A stretch of 47,657 nt of DNA from an uncultured Gammaproteobacteria bacterium (GCA_902556205.1 CACDVH010000010.1:1-47657), one strand, 5' to 3'; positions 34,702 through 45,180 are shown, numbered from the stretch's first letter. Notes: generated by a model from the sequence alone, not told the origin. Program-made: numbers and translations.

Positions 34702-35667
34702 ATGTTCGTCGATACCGTTGTTGAAGATAAGGCGCTGCACAAACCAGCATTCCTTATCGGTCTTTCAGTAACGGTATTGGCGATTTTTTTTGCCTTTAAT
34801 TTCACCAATACCATTTTTGGTGAATTTCTCTCGCCAGTCATTGGAAATCCAGAAGAAAGTGGTTTATTTGGACGCTTTGTAGTTTCCTTTGTTCTATCTG
34901 TTATCTTTGTCCTAAACTTGCTTGCAATAAGTTTTGCACGATTAAAGATACAAATACTCATTGTATGGTTTGAGTTATTCCTTCTATTCCTGGCTTTCGC
35001 ATATTCGTTTGACTTAAAGCTGTCCTTTATCCAGAGCAGAATTGGTTTGATGATTTCAAAAGGCCTATTTACAACCATCTATATTTCTGCAGTATCCATT
35101 GTCATTGCTACAGCAATTGCAATAGTAGGCGCAATCGCTAAACTCTCAAATAATGGTTTTGCATACGCCATAGCGAGTTTTTATACTTCACTATTTAGAG
35201 GGCTTCCGCTTCTTCTTCAGGTTTACTTGATCTACAAAGGATTACCGCAGTTAGGGTTTATGGTGGACGCTATACCATCAGGTATTGCTGCGTTATCTCT
35301 ATGCTATGGTGCTTACATGACTGAAATCTTTAGGGCAGGCATTCAAAGCATCCCCAAAGGTCAATGGGAAGCTTCAAGAGCCCTTGGTTTTAAATCTGGG
35401 CTCATCCTTCGTAAGATCATTCTGCCACAATCTATTCCTATTATTGTTCCTCCAACAGGTAACCAATTTATTGCGATGCTGAAAGACAGTTCATTAGTCT
35501 CAGTTCTTGGTATTTGGGAGTTGATGTATCTTGCAAAAACGCTTGGTCAAAGAGACTTTAGACATATGGAAATGTTACTTACTGCGGCCATGATTTACTG
35601 GGGATTAACCATTATTCTTGAGATGATACAAGCTCGTATTGAGCGAAAATATCAACAAAAAACTTGA
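34702..35667 (+). CDS. Polar amino acid ABC transporter permease
   Basis: A 321-residue permease of the HisM/GlnP class with an extra N-terminal hydrophobic region (about residues 1-105) before the conserved domain. The conserved part has [37 protein letters not shown] and the EAA loop [20 protein letters not shown] near 221-240. The C-terminal [19 protein letters not shown] is also typical. It is coupled to the ATPase gene downstream. Confidence 0.92.
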   Translation: MFVDTVVEDKALHKPAFLIGLSVTVLAIFFAFNFTNTIFGEFLSPVIGNPEESGLFGRFVVSFVLSVIFVLNLLAISFARLKIQILIVWFELFLLFLAFAYSFDLKLSFIQSRIGLMISKGLFTTIYISAVSIVIATAIAIVGAIAKLSNNGFAYAIASFYTSLFRGLPLLLQVYLIYKGLPQLGFMVDAIPSGIAALSLCYGAYMTEIFRAGIQSIPKGQWEASRALGFKSGLILRKIILPQSIPIIVPPTGNQFIAMLKDSSLVSVLGIWELMYLAKTLGQRDFRHMEMLLTAAMIYWGLTIILEMIQARIERKYQQKT

Positions 35668-35669
35668 TT

Positions 35670-36425
35670 ATGCCTAACGAAATAACAAATGGAAATTCAG
35701 TCATCTCTCTCAAAGGAGTCAACAAATGGTACGGGGACTTTCAGGCTCTCAAAGATATCAATCTTGAGATTAAAGCCAAGGAAAAAATTGTTATTTGTGG
35801 ACCATCGGGCTCAGGCAAATCAACCTTAATTCGATGTCTGAACCGTTTGGAGGCTCACCAGGAAGGTCAAATTCATGTGACTGGAATTGAACTACATGAA
35901 ACAATGAAGGATATAGACATTGTTAGGCAAGATATTGGAATGGTGTTTCAAGGATTTAACTTATTCCCGCACTTAACTGTTCTTGAGAACTGTATGGCCG
36001 GTCCCAACTGGGTTAGAGGGATTGATGAAAAAGAGGCCAAAGAGAGGGCTATGTCTATGCTTGAACAGGTCAAAATCCCAGAGCAAGCCGATAAATATCC
36101 CGAGCAGTTATCAGGTGGTCAGCAGCAACGCGTTGCGATTGCAAGAAGCTTGTGCATGCAGCCCAAAGTCATGCTTTTTGATGAGCCTACCTCAGCACTC
36201 GATCCAGAAATGGTTTCTGAAGTACTGGAAACAATGGTTGAGCTAGCAAAAAGTGGTATGACGATGATATGTGTCACTCATGAAATGGGTTTTGCAAAGC
36301 AGGTTGCTGACAGAATAATCTTTATGGATGAAGGTGAGATTGTCGAAGAGAATACCCCAGAGGAATTCTTTAATAACCCTCAAAATAATCGAACAAAGAC
36401 TTTTTTGGACCAGATTCTGACTTAA
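35670..36425 (+). CDS. Polar amino acid ABC transporter ATPase, GlnQ type
   Basis: About 251 residues from the ATG at 35670. A TTG two codons earlier overlaps the permease stop and is an alternative start. Walker [10 protein letters not shown], the signature [15 protein letters not shown] and Walker [17 protein letters not shown] are complete, followed by the [16 protein letters not shown] switch region that marks the GlnQ/HisP group. It completes the three-gene importer. Its last four bases overlap the convergent threonine aldolase gene. Confidence 0.93.
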   Translation: MPNEITNGNSVISLKGVNKWYGDFQALKDINLEIKAKEKIVICGPSGSGKSTLIRCLNRLEAHQEGQIHVTGIELHETMKDIDIVRQDIGMVFQGFNLFPHLTVLENCMAGPNWVRGIDEKEAKERAMSMLEQVKIPEQADKYPEQLSGGQQQRVAIARSLCMQPKVMLFDEPTSALDPEMVSEVLETMVELAKSGMTMICVTHEMGFAKQVADRIIFMDEGEIVEENTPEEFFNNPQNNRTKTFLDQILT

Positions 36426-37492
36426 GCTTTCGCTTTAAAATACTCTTTAAAAGCGGCAATTACAAAGTGTATATCTTTTTCATCTATTCCAAGATGGCAA
36501 ACTAATCTGCCTCGATCTAAATTGGAAATTATGATTTCCTTATCAAATAAGAACCTTTCAAGAGACTCTCTATGCTGCTCAGGACAATTGACGAAAACCA
36601 TATTGGTCTGACTTTCACTAAAATCAACTGAAAGTTCTTCTATTGAAGATAGGCCCTCTGCCAAAATCTTAGCATTATCATGATCCTCTTGCAATCTTTG
36701 GATATTGTTTTTTAGAGCATACATCCCGCAAGAGGCAATGACTCCAACTTGCCTCATTCCACCTCCAAGCATTTTTCTGAGTCGATGTGCTTTATCAATT
36801 GTCTCTTGGTCTGCAACCAGCATTGAACCCACAGGAGCACCTAATCCTTTCGATAGGCAAATTGAAACGCTATCAAAGGAGCTTGTTAGTTGCTTCATGG
36901 ATAGCCCTGTTTTAATGTGTGCATTAAATAGTCGAGCACCATCCAAATGAACTTTTAGGTTTTTACTATGGGCTCTCTTTGCAAGCTCATCAAGCTCACT
37001 TTGAGGCTGCACCTGACCGGAGAAAGTATTTTCTAGGCATAATAATTTAGTGACTGCATAATGAGGGTCATCATCCTTAATTTGATTAAGCATATCCTCA
37101 ATATTAATTGAGCCTGTAGCTGATGTTTCAATGGGACAAATGCCAACACCTCCCAGAACAGAAGCGCCTCTGGCCTCGTACACATTGGTGTGATAATTTT
37201 TTCCTATGAGAACTTCATCGCCTCTTTGGCAATGCGAAAGCATTGCAGTGAGATTGCTTTGAGTGCCACTTGGGAAAAATAATGCTGCTTCTTTATCTAG
37301 AAGTTTTGCTGCATACTCTTGAAGCTGAATGACCTCTTGATCTTCTCCATACACATCGTCTCCAAGCTGAGCATTTTCGATGCTTCGAAGCATGTCATTA
37401 GAGGGTAGGGTAACAGTATCACTCCTAAAATCAATTGGATTTATAAAATTAATTCTTTGTGGATGGTTTTTATTAGAGTTGTATTGATTCAT
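36422..37492 (-). CDS. ltaE: Low-specificity L-threonine aldolase
   Basis: A PLP enzyme of 356 residues from the ATG at 37492; a TTG two codons earlier at 37498 is less likely. The opening [11 protein letters not shown], the [11 protein letters not shown] segment, [19 protein letters not shown] and the PLP lysine in [12 protein letters not shown] follow the family order. It splits L-threonine or L-allo-threonine to glycine and acetaldehyde. Lying beside hom-thrC it could turn threonine into glycine. Its 3' end overlaps the ABC ATPase gene by 4 bp. HemJ is encoded directly upstream in the same direction. Confidence 0.92.
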   Translation of the reverse strand: MNQYNSNKNHPQRINFINPIDFRSDTVTLPSNDMLRSIENAQLGDDVYGEDQEVIQLQEYAAKLLDKEAALFFPSGTQSNLTAMLSHCQRGDEVLIGKNYHTNVYEARGASVLGGVGICPIETSATGSINIEDMLNQIKDDDPHYAVTKLLCLENTFSGQVQPQSELDELAKRAHSKNLKVHLDGARLFNAHIKTGLSMKQLTSSFDSVSICLSKGLGAPVGSMLVADQETIDKAHRLRKMLGGGMRQVGVIASCGMYALKNNIQRLQEDHDNAKILAEGLSSIEELSVDFSESQTNMVFVNCPEQHRESLERFLFDKEIIISNLDRGRLVCHLGIDEKDIHFVIAAFKEYFKAKA

Positions 37493-37500
37493 GACCAACC

Positions 37501-37926
37501 TTAAAAAGGCTTAACAACTGCAAGAATAATAATTGAAATCAAAAATACGACTGGAAACTCATTAAACCATCTAAAAAATACATGAGACTTATTATTTTTA
37601 TCGGCAGCAAAAACTCCAACCAAATAGCCGCAGTAAAAGTGATACCCTATAAGAATAGCCACAAGAAAGAGCTTCATCTTCAGCCAATGCATATCACTAT
37701 AAACCTCCCAGGCATAGCTATAAATCATCCAAAAACCCATTACAGTTGTCAAAATAAAGCTCGGCATCATGATGCCGTTATAGAGTTTTCGCTCCATAAT
37801 CTTGAATCGCTCTATACTGATTTTATCCTCAGCCATGGAGTGATAAACGAACAGTCTTGGTAAGTAAAACATTCCAGCCATCCAAGATACAAATCCAAAA
37901 ACATGTATTGCTTTAACCCAGAGCAT
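37501..37926 (-). CDS. hemJ: Protoporphyrinogen IX oxidase HemJ
   Basis: A membrane protein of 141 residues from the ATG at 37926, giving the classic opening MLWVKAIHVFGFVSWMAG with the conserved His. An ATG 24 bp upstream at 37950 adds MFLFFLFI and is possible. Four spans are seen. The conserved YLPRLFVYH, RKLYNGIMMPS, WLKMKLFLV and FRWFNEFPVVFLI blocks match HemJ. The enzyme oxidises protoporphyrinogen IX in the membrane, the step before haem. It has no obvious ribosome-binding site at either start. Confidence 0.9.
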   Translation of the reverse strand: MLWVKAIHVFGFVSWMAGMFYLPRLFVYHSMAEDKISIERFKIMERKLYNGIMMPSFILTTVMGFWMIYSYAWEVYSDMHWLKMKLFLVAILIGYHFYCGYLVGVFAADKNNKSHVFFRWFNEFPVVFLISIIILAVVKPF

Positions 37927-38076
37927 AATAAATAAAAAAAATAAAAACATAATACCGTTTTGGTTTGTTTTTATGTTTATTTTTCATTGTTTTAATCTTT
38001 TAATCATTTGCTGATTTGCCTCTTTGAGGTCCTCTCACATAGTAAAATTTAAGCCAACTCTTTGCTTAAATTATCC

Positions 38077-39033
38077 ATGCTGAATTTTTTCAAGAAAAAA
38101 CAGAACCCAAGCCTTAAGGAAGAAGAAGAACAAAAACTATCCTTAAGGGATAGGCTTTTTAAATCTAAAAAAAAGCTGGGTGATGGTCTCTCCTCCCTAG
38201 TCATTGGCAAAAAGAAGATTGATGAGGATCTTCTTGAAGAGTTAGAGGTTCTCTTAATCAGTTCAGATGTTGGAATTCAAACCACGGACAAGGTCATAGA
38301 AAGTGTTAGAAAGAAAGCCTCCAGAAAAGAGCTTAAAGATGAAGATAGCTTGTATCAACTTATTAAACTTGAACTTGAATCACTATTAGTGACAGATAGT
38401 GATCTGGAGCCTAGCTCTGAAATACCTTTTGTCATTCTTGTCGTTGGAATCAACGGCGCAGGCAAAACAACCACTATTGGCAAACTTGCTAAGTTATTTC
38501 AGGGTGAGGGTAAATCCGTGATGCTCGCCGCTGGAGACACCTTTAGGGCGGCTGCAGTTGAACAGCTCCAGGTCTGGGGTGAGCGAAATGATATAACCGT
38601 GATTGCTCAAAAGACTGGCGCAGATGCAGCTTCAGTGGTCTATGATGCTTATCAGTCTGCTATTGCTAAAAAAACTGATATTTTAATTGCTGATACGGCA
38701 GGGAGACTTCATACTCAAGATAATCTTATGCAAGAACTCGAAAAAATTAAGAGGGTTTTGAAAAAGCATAATGAGAATGCTCCTCATGAAACGCTTCTAG
38801 TTATAGATGGTGGTTCAGGTCAAAATGCGGTTCAACAGGCCAATGAATTTCATAAATCAATCAACTTATCTGGATTAGCCATCACAAAGCTTGATGGTAC
38901 CGCTAAGGGCGGAGTATTATTTTCAATTTCAGACGCTCTCAAACTTCCGATACGCTTCATTGGCGTTGGGGAGGCCATTGAAGACCTGAAGCCTTTCAAT
39001 TCAAAAGATTTTGTAGACGCCCTCTTCGATTAG
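38077..39033 (+). CDS. ftsY: Signal recognition particle receptor FtsY
   Basis: 318 residues from the ATG at 38077, giving the usual MLNFFKKK opening; a TTG at 38062 in frame is less likely. The charged N-terminal A region is short, followed by the helical N domain (about 25-105) and the GTPase G domain. GTPase motifs: GINGAGKTTT, DTFRAAAVEQL, DTAGRL, TKLDGTAKGG. The loop usually reading DATTGQNA is DGGSGQNA here. FtsY docks SRP-ribosome complexes at the inner membrane. The stop overlaps the phhB end by 4 bp. Confidence 0.95.
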   Translation: MLNFFKKKQNPSLKEEEEQKLSLRDRLFKSKKKLGDGLSSLVIGKKKIDEDLLEELEVLLISSDVGIQTTDKVIESVRKKASRKELKDEDSLYQLIKLELESLLVTDSDLEPSSEIPFVILVVGINGAGKTTTIGKLAKLFQGEGKSVMLAAGDTFRAAAVEQLQVWGERNDITVIAQKTGADAASVVYDAYQSAIAKKTDILIADTAGRLHTQDNLMQELEKIKRVLKKHNENAPHETLLVIDGGSGQNAVQQANEFHKSINLSGLAITKLDGTAKGGVLFSISDALKLPIRFIGVGEAIEDLKPFNSKDFVDALFD

Positions 39034-39332
39034 AATTCTAACGCAAGATACTGAGAATCAACTTTCTTGGCCAAATCAATATCCAACATGGTAATTCCGC
39101 CCTCACTGTGAGTCACTAGATTAATCTCAACTTTATTGTAGACATTTGACCATTCAGGGTGATGATCCATCATCTCAGCTATTATGGCAACCAAACTCAT
39201 AAATTCAAAAGCTTGAGCAAAATCTTTAAATTTAAACGCTTTAAATAGCTTGCCTTTTTTTATAGTCCAGTTATCAATTTCCTTTAAGTGATGGTTTATT
39301 TGCTCATCAGTCAGAATCAATTCATTTCTCAT
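39030..39332 (-). CDS. phhB: Pterin-4-alpha-carbinolamine dehydratase
   Basis: A 100-residue protein of normal family length. The active-site pattern is complete: Glu53, His57-His58-Pro59, Trp61, His75 and the following Asp84. It dehydrates 4a-hydroxytetrahydrobiopterin and supports recycling of the pterin cofactor of phenylalanine hydroxylase. No phenylalanine hydroxylase gene is in the window. Its start overlaps the hemC end by 11 bp, so it is translated from the hemC transcript. Confidence 0.93.
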   Translation of the reverse strand: MRNELILTDEQINHHLKEIDNWTIKKGKLFKAFKFKDFAQAFEFMSLVAIIAEMMDHHPEWSNVYNKVEINLVTHSEGGITMLDIDLAKKVDSQYLALEF

Positions 39333-40230
39333 TTAATAACTCTCTTGCACCTAAAGATAAAAGTTTTTTGGCAGCTCTTATGCCTAAATCTATTGGATTG
39401 CTCGTTTCACCAGTCTCCTGGACCCTTATTATTTCACCAGAATCAACATTTCCAACCATTCCGCTGAGCGTTAATTTAGAGTCTTCACTCGTTGCAAAAG
39501 CCCCGATTGCTAGTGAGCATCCACCTTGAAGGGTCGCATTTAGCGCTCTCTCTGCGCTCACTTCAATTTGAGTTTTTTTATGAATAAGCGGCTTAATAAG
39601 GCTACTAATATCATGATCATTGGCTTTTATCTCAATTCCAAGGGCACCCTGACCCACTGCAGGTAAAGAATCATCAGGACTCAAATCTTGTTTTATTCTG
39701 TTGTCAAATCCAAGCCTTGTTAGTCCTGAACATGCCAAAATGATTCCATCATACTCTCCATCGTCGAGTTTTTTTAAACGAGTATTTACATTGCCTCGTA
39801 GATCCAAAATCTCAAGATCTGGCCTCATTGCTTTAACCTGTACAATTCGTCTCAAACTGCAGGAGCCTAGTCTAGCACCAACTGGAAGATCTTGAATCGA
39901 ACTAAAATCATTTGATACAAAGGCATCAAAAGGGCTCTCACGCTCCAAAATGGCGCCTATTTCAAAACCTTGTGGTAACTCATAAGGGACATCCTTCATT
40001 GAATGAACGGCGATATCAGCTCTACCTTCCATGATTCCAACTTCCAGCTCCTTAATAAAGAGGCTCTTTCCCCCTATCTTAGAGAGAGGAGAGTTAAGAA
40101 TTTGGTCACCCTGGGTAGTCATCTTAACCAACTCAACCTTTAAGTCTGGATATATAGCCTCCAACTTAGATTTCACAAACTCTGCTTGCCAAAGGGCTAA
40201 AGGACTTTTACGTGTGGCAATTTTCAGCAC
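39322..40230 (-). CDS. hemC: Porphobilinogen deaminase (hydroxymethylbilane synthase)
   Basis: A 302-residue enzyme starting with GTG at 40230, with GGAGT about 10 bases upstream. The opening LKIATRKSPLALWQAEFV is diagnostic. Catalytic Asp80 lies in HSMKDVP, substrate-binding Arg residues in LGSCSLRR and GNVNTRL, and the dipyrromethane cofactor attaches to Cys238 in LQGGCSLAIGAF. It condenses four porphobilinogen molecules to hydroxymethylbilane in haem synthesis. Confidence 0.95.
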   Translation of the reverse strand: MLKIATRKSPLALWQAEFVKSKLEAIYPDLKVELVKMTTQGDQILNSPLSKIGGKSLFIKELEVGIMEGRADIAVHSMKDVPYELPQGFEIGAILERESPFDAFVSNDFSSIQDLPVGARLGSCSLRRIVQVKAMRPDLEILDLRGNVNTRLKKLDDGEYDGIILACSGLTRLGFDNRIKQDLSPDDSLPAVGQGALGIEIKANDHDISSLIKPLIHKKTQIEVSAERALNATLQGGCSLAIGAFATSEDSKLTLSGMVGNVDSGEIIRVQETGETSNPIDLGIRAAKKLLSLGARELLNEK

Positions 40231-40247
40231 AGAAGTGGTGACTCCAT

Positions 40248-40261
40248 TGAAATCGATTTCA
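40248..40261. promoter_or_regulatory. Short palindrome upstream of hemC
   Basis: TGAAATCGATTTCA is a perfect 14-bp palindrome 17 bp before the hemC GTG start, in the 222-bp hemC-argH spacer. It could be an operator or chance in AT-rich DNA. Nothing else clear is seen in this spacer. Confidence 0.3.
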
Positions 40262-40452
40262 TTAATATTTTATCGAGTGTGGGTTAGGAATGTTAACAAT
40301 TAGAGCTATTTTACATTTAGATTAAAATTACGATTTCTTACAATATAAATAGAACAAATAGGTTTTTATATCATTTTCAGTAACTTAGGCCATAGATACT
40401 GGAATAATGTGCAGTAATTTAAAAATGTAATTAAAACTGAGTAAATAGAGCA

Positions 40453-41838
40453 ATGACTTCAGAAACAAATCAATTATGGGGTGGTCGTTTTAATCAACCG
40501 ACAGATGAATTTGTAAAAATTTTTGGCGCCTCTGTGTCTTTTGATAAAGTTCTTGCCCTCTACGATATAGAGGGGTCAATTGCGCATGCAACAATGCTTA
40601 GTGAAGTAGAGGTTTTAACAGGATCTGAATTAAAAGAGATTTTAAATGGTCTAGATCAAATCAAGAACGAGATTACTTCAGGTAAATTCAATTGGTCTAT
40701 CGACCTTGAAGATGTCCACATGAATATTGAGTCAAGGTTAACTGAGATTTGTGGTGAGCCAGGCAAAAAACTGCATACAGGGCGCTCAAGAAACGACCAA
40801 GTTGCAACCGATATCAGGCTTTACCTCAGGGATTATGTTGTCATGATAAACCAAGAGTTAAAAAAGCTTTTAAATGCATTGCTTGATCTTGCTGAAAAGG
40901 AAAATAATACAATAATGCCTGGCTTTACTCACCTTCAGGCTGCGCAGCCCATCACCTTTGGGCATCACCTTTTGGCATACTTTGAAATGTTCAAGCGTGA
41001 TTATGAGCGCCTTCAAGAAAGCTATAAACGTATCAATACAATGCCTCTTGGAAGTGCGGCACTTGCCGGAACAAGTTATCCAATTAATCGTGAGCGCACT
41101 GCGGAAATCTTGGGATTTGAGCGTATAAGCCAAAACTCTTTAGATGCTGTTAGTGATCGTGACTTTGCGATAGAATTCGCATCTAATGCTAGCCTTATCA
41201 TGATGCATCTCTCTAGGTTTTCTGAAGAACTTGTCCTATGGTCTAGCGCTCAATTTGAGTTTGTATCGCTTCCAGATAGTTTCTGTACAGGATCATCGAT
41301 TATGCCTCAGAAGAAAAACCCAGATGTTCCAGAATTGGTTCGCGGTAAAACTGGAAGGGTTACAGGCAATCTAGTCTCACTACTCACACTTATGAAAGGT
41401 CAGCCATTAGCTTATAACAAGGACAATCAGGAAGACAAAGAGCCTCTTTTTGACAGCGTTGAAACGATCTACTCTTGTGTTCGTATTTTTGCTGATATGG
41501 TTCCAAAGATTGAGGCTAATAAGCAGAACATGCTTAACTCTGCAATCAAGGGTTATACAACTGCAACAGATTTAGCGGACTACCTTGTCAAAAAGGGTTT
41601 GCCTTTTAGGGATGCACATGACGTTGTAGGTAGAGCTGTTGCGTTTGGAATTGATAGCAAGAAAGATTTAAGTGAATTTACTCTTAATGAGCTTCAAGAA
41701 TTTAACTCAAACATTAGTTCTGATGTATTTGATGCAATCTCATTAGAGGGTTCGATCAACTCAAGAGATCATCTTGGTGGCACCTCTCCAAAGCAAATTT
41801 TGAATGCTATCAAGGTGGGTCGAAATTCCATAAAATAA
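40453..41838 (+). CDS. argH: Argininosuccinate lyase
   Basis: A 461-residue fumarase-superfamily enzyme. Motifs: LWGGRF at the N-terminus, EDVHMNIE near 86-93, [13 protein letters not shown] at 108-120, the catalytic His in [10 protein letters not shown] (His160) and the signature loop [12 protein letters not shown] at 280-291 with the catalytic Ser. It splits argininosuccinate into arginine and fumarate. Its stop TAA shares a base with the ATG of fmt, so both are coupled. Confidence 0.96.
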   Translation: MTSETNQLWGGRFNQPTDEFVKIFGASVSFDKVLALYDIEGSIAHATMLSEVEVLTGSELKEILNGLDQIKNEITSGKFNWSIDLEDVHMNIESRLTEICGEPGKKLHTGRSRNDQVATDIRLYLRDYVVMINQELKKLLNALLDLAEKENNTIMPGFTHLQAAQPITFGHHLLAYFEMFKRDYERLQESYKRINTMPLGSAALAGTSYPINRERTAEILGFERISQNSLDAVSDRDFAIEFASNASLIMMHLSRFSEELVLWSSAQFEFVSLPDSFCTGSSIMPQKKNPDVPELVRGKTGRVTGNLVSLLTLMKGQPLAYNKDNQEDKEPLFDSVETIYSCVRIFADMVPKIEANKQNMLNSAIKGYTTATDLADYLVKKGLPFRDAHDVVGRAVAFGIDSKKDLSEFTLNELQEFNSNISSDVFDAISLEGSINSRDHLGGTSPKQILNAIKVGRNSIK

Positions 41839-42773
41839 TGCGCATTATTTTTGCAGGGACTCCTGAATTTGCGGTTACTGCATTATCTAAAATTCATAGT
41901 TACAATCATCAAGTAGTAGCTGTCTATTGTCAACCAGATAGACCCAAGGGTAGAGGGAAAATCCTGACCTCTTGTGCTGTAAAAAACTTCGCCATTGAAA
42001 ATGAACTGGAAGTCATTCAACCTGAGAATTTTAGCAGTGAACAAAATCTAAAGAAGCTTAGCTCACTTAAGCCAGATTTGATTGTTGTTGCAGCTTATGG
42101 CCAGATTTTGTCAAAAGAAGTACTAGATTTGCCTAAATTTGGTTGTTTAAACATTCATGCCTCTCTTCTTCCTCGCTGGAGAGGAGCAGCACCCATCGAA
42201 AGGGCTATTCATGCAGGAGATAAAGAGACTGGGATTTCAATAATGCAGATGAATGAAGGACTGGATACAGGCGATATTATTTCAACAAAAAAACATTCCA
42301 TATCAAATTTTGAGACCTCCGGCTCTTTAACAGAGTCTTTATCGATACTAGGTGCTGAACTTTTAATTGATACGATAGATCAGCTTCCAAAATTAAACCC
42401 CAAACTACAAGAACATTCTAAAGCCACTTATGCCAAAAAGATTTTAAAAGTTGAAGCTCGAATTGATTGGAATCAAAGTGCAGAAAATATTAATAAAATG
42501 ATTAGAGCCTTCAATCCGCGTCCTATTGCACAAAGCAATGCAGAAGGTATGGAGTTTAAAGACACAGTCCTAAGAATCATTGAAGCTGAAGTGATATCAA
42601 GTGAAACTTCTAAGCCTCCAGGTACAATCATTGAGCAAAATAAAGAGGTTTGCCATATTGCAACGGGTGATGGAATACTTAGCTTAAAAAGGGTTCAGCT
42701 TGCTGGCAAAAAAGTAGTTTCAATTAAAGATTTTAATAACGCCTATCAATTACTTAAGCTATCTAATTCATAA
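41838..42773 (+). CDS. fmt: Methionyl-tRNA formyltransferase
   Basis: A 311-residue enzyme. The opening [13 protein letters not shown], the formyl-transfer residues Asn105, His107 (in LNIHASLLPRWRGAAPI) and Asp144 (in GLDTGDII), and a C-terminal tRNA-binding OB-like domain from about 205 are all present. It formylates initiator Met-tRNA using 10-formyltetrahydrofolate. It is joined to argH rather than to def or rsmB, its common neighbours. Confidence 0.96.
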   Translation: MRIIFAGTPEFAVTALSKIHSYNHQVVAVYCQPDRPKGRGKILTSCAVKNFAIENELEVIQPENFSSEQNLKKLSSLKPDLIVVAAYGQILSKEVLDLPKFGCLNIHASLLPRWRGAAPIERAIHAGDKETGISIMQMNEGLDTGDIISTKKHSISNFETSGSLTESLSILGAELLIDTIDQLPKLNPKLQEHSKATYAKKILKVEARIDWNQSAENINKMIRAFNPRPIAQSNAEGMEFKDTVLRIIEAEVISSETSKPPGTIIEQNKEVCHIATGDGILSLKRVQLAGKKVVSIKDFNNAYQLLKLSNS

Positions 42774-42786
42774 GCTTAAATTGGCT

Positions 42787-43236
42787 TTAATTTGAGAAGC
42801 CCAGTTGACGCCAAGCCTCATAAGCAACGATAGAGACACAATTTGCAAGATTTAAACTCCTCGAGCCTTTTTGCATCGGGAGCCTAATGCCATCATATTC
42901 ATCCATAATTTCTTTTGGAAGTCCTTTTGTCTCAGACCCAAAGAGAAATGAATCGTCCCTAAAGTATTTAACATCTGCATAACTCGTCTTTACTTTAGTG
43001 CTAACTATGTAGATTTTTGATGGCGTTGCTTTATCAAGATAATCATTAAAATTGTCATACTCATAGACATTTGCTAATTCTTTATAATCAAGGCCAGCGC
43101 GCCTTAATCGTTTGTCAGTAATTTCGAACCCATAGGGCTTTATAAGATGAAGATTAGCGCCCATATTGGCTGATAATCTAATAAGACTGCCGGTATTGTT
43201 CGGTATCTCTGGTTCAAATAAAACTAAGTTCAACAT
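42787..43236 (-). CDS. trmL: tRNA (cytidine/uridine-34-2'-O)-methyltransferase TrmL
   Basis: A 149-residue SPOUT-class enzyme. The opening MLNLVLFEPEIPNNTGSLIR, the FGSETKGLPKEI motif near 98-109 and the deep-knot segment IRLPMQKGSRSLNLANCVSI near 116-135 are specific to TrmL. It uses S-adenosylmethionine to 2'-O-methylate the wobble base of leucine tRNAs. It converges with fmt with a 13-bp gap. Confidence 0.94.
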   Translation of the reverse strand: MLNLVLFEPEIPNNTGSLIRLSANMGANLHLIKPYGFEITDKRLRRAGLDYKELANVYEYDNFNDYLDKATPSKIYIVSTKVKTSYADVKYFRDDSFLFGSETKGLPKEIMDEYDGIRLPMQKGSRSLNLANCVSIVAYEAWRQLGFSN

Positions 43237-43356
43237 ATCACTTATTTACCTCAATAATGCTATAAGAACTATCATCCCATAGTTCATTAACTAATTCTAA
43301 AAACTCGCTTGTAGATATAATATTACAAGAGCAAGTATTCAATAAATTTAATAGAA

Positions 43357-44151
43357 ATGGACTCTGAAAGATTGATTAAGAACCTTTTGAGGGAAGATGT
43401 CGAGGATGCATCAAAACTATTAGGTCTAGCGATTAACAAAACTCAAGAGCAGTTATTTGCTAATCTAGACTATGCACTCAATAGCTCTGAATTTAAAAAG
43501 TTTTTTAGTCTTGTTGATGAGAGGAAGAATGGCAAACCATTTGCTTACATCAAAGGCTCTCAAGGTTTTTACGAACATGAATTTCTAGTCTCTCCTTCAA
43601 CACTTATTCCCAGACCTGAAACAGAACTACTAATTGATATTGCAATTGATAGTCTAGATTCAGAAAAAAAAATAAAAGTATTAGACTTGGGAACTGGTAG
43701 CGGAATTATTGCCATAACGTTGTCACAGCAATGCCCCAAATGGGATGTATCTGCTAGTGATCAGTCTTCTAAAGCATTAACTCTTGCTAAATTGAATGCT
43801 AAGAGACCTATTAATTTTTACTGTGGAAGTTGGTTTGAGCCCTTACCCAAGATAAAGTTTGACTTGATTGTAAGTAACCCACCATATATCAGCAAAAAAG
43901 ACCCTCATCTAAAAGACCTTCGTTTCGAGCCAATGGAGGCGCTCGTATCTGGTAATGATGGGCTTGAGGATATCAGGTTAATCATTTCGCAATCACCTCA
44001 TTACCTTAACAAAGAGGGCCTTCTTTTATTAGAGCATGGCTATGATCAGAAAGATAGAATAATTGAGCTATTGGGAGATTCTTTCAAAAATATTAAAACA
44101 TTTAAAGATCTCAACGAAATCGATAGAGCCATAGTTGCAGAGCTAAGGTAG
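43357..44151 (+). CDS. prmC: Peptide chain release factor N5-glutamine methyltransferase
   Basis: A 264-residue methyltransferase. The N-terminal helical domain (about 1-75) includes the LIPRPETE segment. The S-adenosylmethionine motif DLGTGSGIIAI lies near 110-120, and the catalytic NPPYIS motif at 174-179 is followed by DPHLKDLRFEPMEALVSGNDGL, which marks PrmC rather than PrmB. It methylates the GGQ glutamine of release factors. A 120-bp spacer separates it from divergent trmL. Confidence 0.93.
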   Translation: MDSERLIKNLLREDVEDASKLLGLAINKTQEQLFANLDYALNSSEFKKFFSLVDERKNGKPFAYIKGSQGFYEHEFLVSPSTLIPRPETELLIDIAIDSLDSEKKIKVLDLGTGSGIIAITLSQQCPKWDVSASDQSSKALTLAKLNAKRPINFYCGSWFEPLPKIKFDLIVSNPPYISKKDPHLKDLRFEPMEALVSGNDGLEDIRLIISQSPHYLNKEGLLLLEHGYDQKDRIIELLGDSFKNIKTFKDLNEIDRAIVAELR

Positions 44152-45090
44152 CTCAAAAAACTTTGCTTTTTTCTTTGAAGAATTTTGTTGAGCTAATATA
44201 ACCCCAGTGATAACCACAAGTGCTCCGATTGCTTGGCGCCAAATCCATTGATCTCCTAAGAGAAAAAGCATGAGCATGACATAGAATGGCACAGCATTTA
44301 AATGAAATGAGGCGATACCAATACCCAGCTGACTTACAGCTTTTATCCATAAAATTTGTGAAATGCCCAAACCTAACCAAGCATAAATTAGTACCAATCC
44401 TAGATGCTTGAGCGTTACTGATGATAAGCTATTGGTTAAATCCATAAAAATAGTGCAAATAATGTAGAGTGCAATTGAAAGAACAGCCATTCCCAATGAA
44501 GTTACTGAAACCTGACCTAAATTAGTCATACCAGGAAGGCTTTTAACGGTTGCTCTGGAACCCCATGCAAATAGAGCCACTCCTAGAAACCCAATCAGAA
44601 TAGCAAATCCAATATTGCTCTGACTCAGTGAAGCGCCAGAGGCAATATAGCCACCCCAAAGGACCAGAATTACTCCGCAAAAAAACCAAAGAGTCATCTT
44701 GCGACCATCTAGAAGCATCTCAAGTGATACGGCGAAGACAGGCATAGTAGCAACTGCAAGGGCCGCAATTACAGGGGATGTGAGTGACTGAAGATAAAGA
44801 ATTAAAAATGCACCAAAACCAAAGCCTGCGATCCCAATCAAAGTGCCTTTAAGCCATTTAGCAGATTTAACCTTTTGAACGCCCTCTATTGATATCCATA
44901 TTATGAAGATTAATATAAATGAAAATATATTTCGAGCGGTAATAACGCTGACTACATCCCAATCATCCAATAAATACTCTGCAGCTGGAAATCCCATAGC
45001 AAATAGGAGTATTGAAAAAACACAGATAAAGTTCGACCTTAAAATACCTGAATGATTTTCACTACTTTGATTTGAAGAATTACTACTCAT
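44143..45090 (-). CDS. EamA/DMT-family transporter
   Basis: About 315 residues from the ATG at 45090 (a TTG at 45123 would add 11 residues and is unlikely). Ten hydrophobic spans in two repeats match EamA. The first repeat ends near ALAVATMPVFAVSLEML and the second near FHLNAVPFYVMLMLFLLGD, the conserved positions before the last span of each repeat. The family exports amino acids or other metabolites or takes up nutrients; substrate unknown. It overlaps the convergent prmC end by 9 bp. Confidence 0.85.
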   Translation of the reverse strand: MSSNSSNQSSENHSGILRSNFICVFSILLFAMGFPAAEYLLDDWDVVSVITARNIFSFILIFIIWISIEGVQKVKSAKWLKGTLIGIAGFGFGAFLILYLQSLTSPVIAALAVATMPVFAVSLEMLLDGRKMTLWFFCGVILVLWGGYIASGASLSQSNIGFAILIGFLGVALFAWGSRATVKSLPGMTNLGQVSVTSLGMAVLSIALYIICTIFMDLTNSLSSVTLKHLGLVLIYAWLGLGISQILWIKAVSQLGIGIASFHLNAVPFYVMLMLFLLGDQWIWRQAIGALVVITGVILAQQNSSKKKAKFFELP

Positions 45091-45180
45091 CGAAATATTT
45101 ATTGATGAAGAAATAAATCGCAATATATCAGAAAAATTTAATGGGTGATATTATTTTATTCTCAGCTGAGATTTTGAGGA

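Noticed and set aside
42774-42800. Weak inverted repeat between fmt and trmL as a terminator
   Set aside because: The stem CTTAAATT/AATTTGAG is AT-rich, holds a wobble pair and lacks a T-run; too weak to call.
43308-43329. CTTGTA-N10-TACAAG inverted repeat before prmC
   Set aside because: Only 6 bp per arm in AT-rich DNA; chance is likely without conservation data.
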